Assembly: GCF_032854445.1 (NCBI RefSeq)
Contig: NC_088304.1
Span: 2,976,001 to 3,040,000, forward strand
Origin: Liolophura sinensis
Taxonomy: Eukaryota > Mollusca > Polyplacophora > Chitonida > Chitonidae
Length of the DNA stretch: 64,000 bases
Direction of reading: 5' to 3'
Position 1 is the stretch's first letter. Every line of letters begins with the position of its first letter. The position numbers and the translations under genes are program-made. Under the pieces are notes generated by a model. It made no database searches. It was not told the origin of the DNA and worked only from the letters and a program-made list of their open reading frames with translations. Below are positions 45,189-57,100 of this stretch, one piece after another.

Positions 45189-48100
45189 GTAAGTTAATCT
45201 GCAATACCTCAAGTGCATTCCATCTAACAAAATCACCGAGTATCAAAGGTCATTTGTAGTAGAAATTCGTAGACGTCGTGTGTTGATTTTTACTAGACAA
45301 CAATACGCCTACGTACTGTCTAACTCAGTCGTTCGAAATCGCTTATCTGTGAGCTTTTACTTTAATAGGAGTTGGTGAAGTTCATGTTGTTCTGTATACC
45401 ACGTGGTTGAGGATATGACACACGGTGGCCTAAAAAAGCCTTGATTTACGAAATTGAAATTAAATCCCTTTCCAGGCCTGAAAAGACTGGAAATTCAGTT
45501 TTTATTGTTAAGCTTGGAAAAGCCATGAATTTGAGAACCAAAAATAGAAATGTTAAATGCAAGCGTTCAGTTTTGACCAAGAGCTTTAATGACGTATGAT
45601 ATACATCAATATGTTTGCACAGATTGTAGGCCTGATGAAGTAGGTTATACAACTGTAACCAGCTTTGACGTTTTCTTAGTGAAGGGCGATACTATTCTTT
45701 GACACTTTGATTTCCTCAACCTACAATCCCAACTGTGGTTGCATGAGAATATCTTCTGAGTATGGCTTAAATAAGTAAATAAATAAAGTTGGTTCTACCC
45801 GACTCAGGATAAGGGAATAATACAAGTGCTGGTTGGACTGTGACTGGTTAGGGTCCTGTTATGTCTGGTGTCTTCAGCTTGTCTTTCCAGTGAAGCATAA
45901 CCATATAAAATATGTAAATATTATGAGGGTCCGATGACTGAAATTAAACTTATAACTAAATGCAATGAAATCAAGAAAATAATGGTTATCTTGGTCCAAT
46001 CCTGCAATTATTTTCCTGCAGCTCAATGATGGAATTTCTCTGAGAGACGTCCTGCATGGAGAAGGGGCGGAGTTTGAAGTGACGGATGAATTTGATGAAG
46101 ACGCAGATGACGGTGAGGAATAATTCACACTAAAGGGTGATGAACTATATGAAATGAATTAGATTAAATTAGTCAGATGGTTACTGATGTATAAAGAGGA
46201 ACTGGAACTTTGAGATTCCTTTGTCTTATTTCCTAAACTGTTCTTTCTTGTATATTGCCACAGTATTGCCATTCCAATTAGTTCGCTCACCTATGACGTA
46301 TACATTTTGGTTGCTTTTCAATCTCTAGGTTATGAGTTCAATCCCATTCTCATACAGGAACCGTAATGTTGAAATGTCCTCGAAACACCAATTATATACA
46401 TAAATAAACAAATATATAGCAGAAAATTCAGTAGCGCAGCGAGAACTATGTTAAAACAGATGTATCAACAAATCAAGTATGTCTGGTTTACAGATGTAGG
46501 TGACAGTGAAGGCTTCAGGCGGGAGGAAGTCTTCAAAAACCTGAGCTACCTGTGCTGTAACGATGTTGGTAACGATGAGAATGATCAGAGGTCGCCGTTT
46601 CAACACCTTGAAAGCAAGATGGAAAACGTCACAGAAGATGGTGGCGTTAAGAAAATGTTACTACAGCCAGGAAGTGGCAACCGTGTGCCTGAAAACTCAT
46701 TGGTAATAGGTCAGTACCATTCTTTTCCAGGAAAGTGTAAAGGCAAATTGGTCAGTAGCCACTGTACATGTATGTAAACATGAAACATGTGCAAAAATGT
46801 CTTGTATGGGCTGAATGGATAAAAAAAATCAGGTAATTCATGGGAAATAAGGATTGTCTCAGCAATTTGTGCAGTTTTAGGATGTATTTACGTGATTGGA
46901 AAGCCTTGAAGTACAGGAAATCATAAAAACATTAAGATAAGAAATAAAAGGTAGGACAAATTAAAAAGTTTGGATTTACAGTTTTTTTTTTTTTTTTCAT
47001 AGTTTGTGATTTTTTCAATGTTGGCTTACCCATAAAACACAAAAGAAAGGCGGCATTGGCCTTAATAACAAAGAAAACAATATGTTTTCCAGAAAGTGTT
47101 GAAAGAAGATTCAGATTTAGGTACATGCTTACTGAATAAAATCACATTGGTTTGTTTAGATTTATTTATTTATTTATTTGTTTGATTGGTGTTTTATGCC
47201 CTACTCAAGAATATTTCACTTATATGACGTTGACCAGCATTATGGTTGAATGAAACTGGGCAGAGCCCGGTGAAAACCCACGACTATCCGCATGTTGCAG
47301 CCAGACCTTCCCTTATATGGCCAGAGAGGAAGCCAGCCTGAACTGGACTTCTGTTTAGGTATCGTATTGGATCTTGGATATTTGCTGGGTTTTTGTTATG
47401 CATGTGTAATTTTCACCCTTTCGACGTGTTGTAGTTCATTACAATGCGTACCTGGAATATTCCGATGAACCCTATGACTCCAGTCGCCTGCGGAACAGAA
47501 AGTCAAAGTTTAGACTTGGGGAAAGTAAGTATAGGAAGCCTGGACTGCTAACATTGTTCACTTTTTGTCAACCATATATTTTTAACTCCTGTCATTCTCC
47601 ACAACAACACAATTGAGGTGTTTCAGGGCTCGTGAGGTGTGTCGAATTACTATAAATCTTGAACCTTTTCAACCACTAAAACACTTTTTTTCAGAAAAAT
47701 TTATGAATACATTTAATGTGAAAATGATACTAAAAATGATATGCTTATGTCAGTAAAGATGCAGGATTAATAAAACTGTGCAAATTATTTCTGTCTACCC
47801 CATAGTGCTATCAGAATGTTTCAGATATTGGTTGCACTGGTGATTGAAATGGTTAAAGAATTAGGTTCATTGCGGTAAATTAACAAAAACATGAATGATT
47901 GTCTTGTGTAATGGATGAATGGTATTAAAGTAAATGGGGTGGTAATGAGCTCAGGTGGTAATGAGCTCGGGTATACCATACATGTAAAGCACAGTAACAC
48001 ATGGAGGATAATTATTTGTTGATGCCCTGCATGTGCAGTAATTAACTTAAATTACAAAATTTATGATATTCACTCCTCTGTTGTGGATTAAAATCCATCT

Positions 48101-51100
48101 TTGTAAGGTATGGAGTTGAAGTTTTTTTCACACCGATAATGATATATAAATGTAACATTATAAAACAATAACATAAAGTTATCAAAACAGCAGGTTCTGC
48201 GCCAGTTTATATTTATGTGAAAATTAAACAAAACTGTTGACTTACATTTTTTATTTATTTTTTTTTTTTTTGCTAGGGTAAGGTAAGATGTCAAAAACCT
48301 TGGAAAACTTCTCAGAATTCTGTGTAGTGTAGATGTTTTTTTCTTATATTGTCTGTTTTTTTTATTTGTTCAGTGAAACCAGGCATGGGTTACTCAGGGG
48401 AAGCTATTCCAGGCATGAGTTTGGCGGTGAGTACGATGAAGAAAGGAGAACTTTCCCGATTTCTCATCAAGCCCGAATATGGCTACGGACATCTTGGCTG
48501 TGCTCCCAGAATTCCCCCCAATGCTACATGTGAGTTGCTCCAAGTGTATCCATGATGCTGTTAAAACAGGATTTATTAAAGGCCTGCGTTAGCTCGACAG
48601 ACTAAAACTTGGTTCTCGAAGCATGACCTATTTAGGCTTCAGACTTATGCCCAACTTTTAGAGCCAGTTTAACAAAACTTTTGTAGCCTTTTAAGGTCTG
48701 TTAGTCAGCTAAGGGTCATTTGTTTGTTTTCTAAGATAATGGGCCAAATCCATTTGTAAGTTATCTATGAACTGAACCAGACTTCTACTACATGTATGTG
48801 TAAGTTACATGTATGTGTAAGTTACATGTATGTGTAAGTTACATGTATCTGTGTGCAGTGCAACAAAATCCTGCTAGAAAGTTACAAGCAGTCAGACTTC
48901 AGGTATGGAACTTTTGACACATGCTTTATTATAATATTTTACTTTTTTCATTTTCAGTGATGCATGAAATAGAGCTGTTGAATTTTGTGGAAGGGCAAAA
49001 TATTGGAGTGGAGGATTATTTTCATCTCACAAGGGTATGATTGTGTTTTAATTATTTATTTATTTGATTAGTGTTTTACGCTGTACTCGAGAATATTTCA
49101 CTTATATGACGATGGCCGGCATTATCGTGGGTGGAAAGCAGGCAGAGCCCGGTGGAAACCCACGACCATAGGTAGGTTGCTGACAGACCTTCTCGTATAC
49201 GTCCGGAGAGGAAGGCAGGATGAGCTGGACTTGAGCTCACAGCGACCGCATTGGTGAGAGGCCCCTTGAGTCATTACGCTACTCTAGCACGCTAACCAAC
49301 TGAGCCACGGAGGTCCTGATTGGGTTTTAATACTCAGTATAAGTACGAGTAGTTCACTCTGTTGTAGGTTTGATTGGAGAGCTTGTAATCCAGCTGTTTC
49401 ACTGTGGGCAAACATGACGGACTAGCCACTGACACAGACCAGGGTTTTATACCCGTCATGCTCGCTCACGGCCACACCTAGACCACAAACAATGGATCTG
49501 TGCAGTCCCTTAGTTGTAAACGACTAGCTTTTGACCATGACATGACATGTTCAAATCCAAGCCGTACATTTAAAAGCAAATTGTCTGCTTGACAAAGTGA
49601 AGGTGCCATCTCAGTAGTGGACAGGAGCTTAAGTCTACCCTGACCACCCCCACCTCACTCTCCCCCTACCTAAAATCTAGAATATTTCATACAGAATTTC
49701 ACTTAATATTTCAATGTAAATCTATCACTGGTGCATTGAGAGTCTTCAGAATTAGAGATCAAGTCTGAAATTCTGACTGGTGAATACTTTTGGCCGTCAT
49801 CTTTGAAATGTACCTTAAATAAAGAGTTTCACTCAGTACTTCTTACTTGATTTAAACTTAGGGGTCAAATCCAAAGTTCCGATTTGTAAATAATTTTGGC
49901 AGCCCACTGTTTTTAACACACCAAAATTCAGATATTTCCAAGCTATATTTCACTTAATGCTTTAATAATTTATACAGAACTAGCTAGGTATTATTAGTAC
50001 ATGGAGACATATTAGTACATTTATTTATTTATTTGATTTGTGTTTTACGTCATACTCAAGAATATTTCACTTATACGACTGCGGCCAGCATAATTGTGGG
50101 AGAAAACCAGGCAAATCCCAGGGGAAACCCACAACCATCCACAGGTTGCAGGCAGACCTTCCCACTTACGGCCGGAGAGGAAGCCAGCATGAGCTGGACT
50201 TGAACTCACAGCGACCGCATCGGTGAGAGACTCCTGGGTCATTACACTGCGCTAGCGCGCTAACCAACTGAGCCACGGAGGCCCCCAATGTCATGGAAGT
50301 ATGTGCGCTAAACAGTTATTTCATAATTTTGAACGGAGGTCCAAGATGAAAACACACAAACTTTTTGGAAGCCATACATGTGTAATTGGTACCTTGTCTA
50401 GTTGCATTATAAATCCCTTTTTTAGTTGTAAATAATTTCAACATTTTGCCTGCCTGCATTTATCGGTTCTTTTCTGTTTGAAATTTAGGAGGAAAGACAA
50501 GCTATACCCTGGGAGAAAATTAAATCGGCCTGTGATGCAGCGAAAAAGGTTTGTCACTTCTTTTGTTCTGGACCGCTTAGATGGCCTCATGGTTAGTGTC
50601 AGCTTCAAAGTTTGGAGACCCCGGGATCGTACCTGGGATGGGTCATACCAAAGACTTTAAGAATGGTACTTGCTGATGCCTCGCTTGGCGCTCAGCAGTG
50701 AGTGGTTAGAGCAAAGAAACAGGACTGGTTGGCCCGGTGTCAGTATAATGTGACTGGATGGGGTGTCATGTCTGGTGTCTTCTGCATGATACTTCAGTGA
50801 CGGCAGTACTTTGGAGGCATGAACTTGTCCTACTACAAGAAGACACTCTATACGTATACTGAAAAATTGTCAAGTATGACGTTAAACCGCAAGCACTCAC
50901 TCACTCGCTCGCTCACTCACTCACTCCTCCCACCATAATGCTGGTTGTCATCGCATAAGTGAAGTATTCTTTAGTGAGGCGTAACGCACCACAAATAAAT
51001 AAATAAATAAATAAAAGTCTTTGTTCAAACTTGGTGGATTAATGGCAGATTTGTTATGTGAAACTTGGGAATCCCTTCTTGTGAAAGTTTGCTTGGGATT

Positions 51101-54100
51101 GATTTTTGTTCACGTTGGTTCATCATTTCATGTGTGTTTCGTTTCAACACGATATTGATCTTCAAACTTGACGGATTGATCTCAGTTTTAGTATTTAAAT
51201 CTTCGGTCGTCATTCTATGCCTGGAATTTTTTCCACCTACCTCTGTCGACTCATGTGTTTATGCATGCTTTAGACTTTTTATTTCCACACCATCAAATTT
51301 GACGGATTGATATCAGATTTAATATTTGATTCTCGGGTCATGGACCCTCCTTTCAGATACTGTTTTACAAAAAGATAGATAAAACTTTGAAATGGACATC
51401 TGAGCATATGAGCATACATGTTGGATCAAGGAATGTGAACTGCCATATATGCAGTTTAGGTATGATTTATTTATTTGATTGGTGATTTACCCCATACTCA
51501 AGAATATTTCACTTATACGACGGAAGTCAGTATTACAATGAGAGGAAACTGGACAGAGCCCTTTAGGATATGGTGATATAGGGTTATTTTGCAGGCCTGC
51601 CTTGCCCTTTTCGACAAAAAACTTTTTACCTCATTTTATGCTCAAGTCAACTCTGTTTGGTCTGTTAAATTGAGATTACAGTCCAACAGTTAGAAAGACA
51701 CTAACAGAGGACAAACACCCAGCACAAGGAAGTGTACAAATTCCTGCACTACTGGTAAAGGGGCAATACTCTGCAAAATCATTTATATCCTATCTGTCAG
51801 TGTTAAAGAATCATGTAAAACAGTTCTTGATTGGGATCTCCAAATTGTAATAAGGTAATTATCCAAATCTAAATGTAATTAGGTGATGATCCCATTTCAA
51901 ATGTAAATAGGTCGTGATCCAAATCCAAATGTAAATAAGTGGTGATCCAAATCCAAATGTAATTAAATGGTGATCCATATCCAAATGTAATTAAATGGTG
52001 ATCCAAATCCAAATGTAAATAAGTGGTGATCCAAATCCAAATGTAAATAGGTGGTGATCCAAATCCAAATGTAAATAGGTGGTGATCCAAATCCAAATGT
52101 AAATAAGTGGTGATCCAAATCCAAATGTAATAAATGGTGATCCAAATGTAAATAGGTGGTGATCCAGATCCAAATGTAAATAGCTGGTGATCCAAATCCA
52201 AATGTAAATAAGTGGTGATCCAAATCCAAATGTAATTAAATGGTGATCCAAATCCAAATGTAAATAGGTGGTGATCCAAATCCAAAAAATGTAATTAAGT
52301 GGTGATCCAAATCCAAATGCAATTAAATGGTGATCCAAATCCAAATGTAATTAGGTGGTGATCCAAATCCAATTGTAATTAAATGGTGATCCAAATTCAA
52401 ATGTAAATAGGTGGTGATCCAAATCCAAATGTATATAAATGGTGATCCATATTCAACTGTAATTAAATGGTGATCAAATCAATGCAGAATTTTTTCTCTA
52501 TGGTTCTCCATGAGGAAATAATGAGTACAAATCATCGTGCCCAGTTTGTTTCCACCCTCTTCGCAAAATGATGTCATAATCCATGCCTTAAGGTACATAT
52601 TTGACTAATGTTGTGGAGAATGTCGGGTACCATCTGGTTAAAGTTTCCCTGTGAACTGGTGTAAACCCACATGGACCTTTGTGTCTCAGATAAAGAATGG
52701 CATCATCATTATTATTATTATTATTGTTATTATTATTAATCGGTGTTGTTGATTGTTGTTCTTATTACTTATTGCAGGAAGCCAGAATCCTCTTCGAAGA
52801 TGAAGGCTACTACAAGGCTCAGTTGAAGTACAGGAAGGTTTGTATACATACAATTGAGAACAGTTTTACACATCTAATTGTAACAATTTCATACATGGAT
52901 CTTTATTCTGATCTTGATTGTTTGTTTTCGTCCAATTCAGATGTCTGATATTGATAAAAAATTTGCTGTGTGGATTTTCATTTTGTGGCCGCTTGAATCA
53001 AGCTTAAAGTATTGGACATTTAGCATGGGATTTAAATTCTCCGCATGACCACATTTGTGTTTATTTGTGGCAGGCAATCTGTGTGTTGGAAGACTATCAC
53101 ATGAGGGATGAGGAACAAGAGAAACAGCAGCAGAAGATGCTGCTGAAACTTTACCTGAACATCTCTGTATGCTACCTGAAACAGTGCAAGTCCAGACAGA
53201 CTCTCATTTATGCTAATAAAGCCCTGGAAATAGATGAGAGGAATGTCAAGGCACTCTATAACAAAGGAAAGGTAAGGGCACGGTCAGACAACCCCCATAC
53301 CCCCCATCCCCATCCCACTACACCACTTTTTGATTATAATTGTGACAATAAGTGGTCGCTGATGCTCCTGTGGCCATTTGTGGCAATAAGTGGTCGCTGA
53401 TGCTCCTGTGGCCATTTGTGACAATAAGTGGTCGCTGATGCTCCTGTGGCCATTTGTGGCAATAAGCGGTCCATGATGTTCCTGTGGCCAGAGGTGACAA
53501 TAAGTGGTCGATGATGCTCCTGTGGCCATTTGTGGCAATAAGCGGTCGATGATGCTCCTGTGGCCACTGGTGACAATAAGTGGTCGATGATGCTCCTGTA
53601 GCCATTTGTGACAATAAGCGGTCCATGATGCTCCTGTGACCATTTGTGGCAGTAAGTGGTCGATGATGCTCCTGTGGCCATTTGTGACAATAAGTGGTCG
53701 ATGGTGCTCCAGTGGCCATTTGTGACAATAAGTGGTCGATGATGCTCCTGTGGCCATTTGTGACAATAAGTGGTCGATGATGCTCCAGTGGCCATTTGTG
53801 ACAATAAGTGGTCGATGATGCTCCTGTGGACATTTGTGGCAATAAGTGGTCCATGATGCTCCTGTGGCCATTTGTGACAATAAGTGGTCGATGATGCACC
53901 TGTGGCCATTGGTGACAATAAGTGGTCGATGATGCTCCTGTGGCCATTGGTGACAATAAGTGGTCGATGATGCTCATGTGGCCATTTGTGACAATAAGTG
54001 GTCGATGATGCTCATGTGGCCATTGGTGACAATAAGTGGTCCATGATGCTCCTGTGGGCATTGGTGACAATAAGTGGTCGATGATGCGTCTGTGACCATT

Positions 54101-57100
54101 TGTGACAATAAGTGGTTGATGATGCTCCTGTGGCCATTTGTGACAATAAGTGGTCGATGATGCTCCAGTGGCCATTTGTGACAATAAGTGGTTGATGATG
54201 CTCCTGTGGACATTTGTGGCAATAAGTGGTCGATGATGCTCCTGTGGCCATTTGTGACAATAAGTGGTCGATGATGCTCCTGTGGCCATTTGTGACAATA
54301 AGTGGTCGATGATGCTCCTGTGGCCATTTGTGGCAATAAGTGGTCCATGATGCTCCTGTGGCCATTGGTGACAATAAGTGGTCGATTTTGATTGGTGTTT
54401 TTACGCCGTACTCAAGAATATTTCACTTATACGACGGCGGCCAGCATTATGGTGGGTGGAAACCGGGCAGAGCCCGGCGGAAACCCACGACCATCCGCAG
54501 GTTGCTGGCAGACCTTCCCACGTACGGCCGGAGAGGAAGCCAGCATGAGCTGGTCTTGAACTCACAGCGACCGCATTGGTGAGAGGCTTCTGGGTCACTA
54601 CGCTGCGCTAGCGCGCTAACCGACTGAGCCACGGAGGCCCCATAAGTGGTCGATGATGCTCCTGTGGCCATTTGTGACAATAAGTGGTCGATGATGCTCA
54701 TGTGGCCATTGGTGACAATAAGTGGTCCATGATGCTCCTGTGGGCATTGGTGACAATAAGTGGTCGATGATGCTCCTGTGGCCATTTGTGGCAATAAGTG
54801 GGCCATGATGCTCATGTGGCCATTGGTGACAATAAGTGGGCCATGATGCTCCTGTGGCCATTTGTGACAATAAGTGGTTGATGATGCTCCTGTGGCCATT
54901 TGTGACAATAAGTGGGCCATGATGCTCCTGTGGCCATTGGTGACAGTAAGTGGGCCATGATGCTCCTGTGGCCATTTGTGACAATAAGTGGGCCATGATG
55001 CGTCTGTGACCATTTGTGACAATAAGTGGTTGATGATGCTCCTGTGGCCATTTGTGACAATAAGTGGTTGATGATGCCCCTGTGGCCATTTGTGACAATA
55101 AGCAGTCGCTGATGCTCCTGTGGCCATTTGTGACAATAAGTGGGCCATGATGCTCCTGTGGCCATTTGTGACAATAAGTGGTCGCTGATGCTCACGTGGC
55201 TTTGGACAACCTAACATTTGTGGAACATCATTTGTTTTCATCAGTGCGGTCTGCACATTTGTTCGTCACACGTGGGAAAAGTTGTCATTGACCTGGTGGT
55301 TGACCTCGTGTACTGCAGCTTCTTCCAGCCATAAAACTGAACACCATCGAATAAGTGAAAATTCTTGTTTAAGGTGTTTACCAGCAATTTTGTTGCATAT
55401 TTTATAGTTGTCAGTTATTATCTGAGTTATGATCTGACCATTTCTTAAGCCATTGATGGACAGACATATTAACCACTTGGCCACAATGTGCTCTTAACAC
55501 AGGTGACTACAGGTGTTGTTGAGTCATGGCAAAAGTAATTAACTTTTATTTAAAGTAGTAAAAACTTTAGTGAAGGACTATAAATTTAATGTCGCAGGCA
55601 TTACTGAGAATGGGGGAGTTTGGACAGTCCAGAAAATCTCTTGTGGCAGCCCACAACTTGAACAGGAAGAATGAAGAGATAAAAGCAGCCCTTAAAGAGC
55701 TTGAATGGTAATGTATATAATGTGTCTGTGATAAAAATTTACCATAAAAATACATTTTTGGAGGAAAATAAAGGTCATAAATATAATTTTAATTTGCTGA
55801 AACTTGCATTTTCCCAGTTATTATCCTACCTTCCAAACAAACCTCCAAACAGTAGAACTCTCAGAATTGGAGTAACTTAAATGAGTAACTTTTAGGTCTT
55901 ATATAGTATGCAGGTTGAGTTCAGCCCTGACCTAAAGTCAGCTTCCATCCCAAACACGGGAGTGTCCTGGTGAAAATATTACCATCAATACAGTTAGCTG
56001 GATTTCACCTTGTCCACTTGTCTTCTACTAGTCTTCCAGCAATACAATTAGCTGGCTTTCACCTTGTACACTTGTCTTCCAACAATACAGTTAGCTGGTT
56101 TTCACCTTGTACACTTGTCTTCCGCTAGTCTTCCAGCAATACAGTTAGCTGGCTTTCACCTTGTACACTTGTCTTCCACTTGTCTTCCAACGATACAGTT
56201 AGCTGGCTTTCACCTTGTACACTTGTCTTCCACTTGTCTTCCAACAATACAATTAGCTGGCTTTCACCTTGTACACTTGTCTTCCAACAATACAGTTAGC
56301 TGGCTTTCACCTTGTACACTTGTCTTCCAACAATACAATTAGCTGGCTTTCACCTTGTACATTTGTCTTCCAGCAATACAGTTAACTGGCTTTTACCTTG
56401 TACACTTGTCTTCCACCAATGCAGTTAACTGGCTTTTACCTTGTACACTTGTCTTCCACTTGTCTTCCAACAATACAATTAGCTGGCTTTCACCTTGTAC
56501 ACTTGTCTTCCACGTGTCTTCCAACAATACAGTTAGCTGGCTTTCACCTTGTACACTTGTCTTCCAACAATACAATTAGCTGGCTTTCACCTTGTACACT
56601 TGTCTTCCAGCAATACAGTTAACTGGCTTTTACCTTGTACACTTGTCTTCCACTTGTCTTCCAACAATACAGTTAGCTGGCTTTCACCTTGTCCACTTGT
56701 CTTCCAACAATACAGTTAGCTGGCTTTCGCCTTCTACACTTGTCTTCCACTTGTCTTCCAACAATACAATTAGCTGGCTTTCACCTTGTCCACTTGTCTT
56801 CCAGCAATACAGTTAACTGGTTTTCACCTTGTACACTTGTCTTCCAGCAATACAGTTAACTGGTTTTCACCTTGTACACTTGTCTTCCACCAATACGGTT
56901 AGCTGGCTTTCACCTTGTACACTTGTCTTCCAGCAATACAGTATGCACAGATGGTATTTGTCTGTGAAAGGTGTGAAAGAGCATCTGTAACTTGGCAGAG
57001 GTCTTTGGTTTGCTTGTGAGTCTCGCTTCATCAACTAATGAAGCTGATTGTGGTCAAATAAGCTAACAATAAGCTTGAGCACGACATTAAACACCAAGCA

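Noticed and set aside
51865..52475. CRISPR-like array
   Set aside because: Units are contiguous with no unique spacers, and the context is a eukaryotic intron; it is a simple minisatellite.
53284..55256. Minus-strand proteins of up to 326 residues with 'TGASSTTYCHKWPQEHHRPL' repeats
   Set aside because: Translation of the 38-bp intronic minisatellite. All frames give similar repeats, and one such frame even runs through a SINE.
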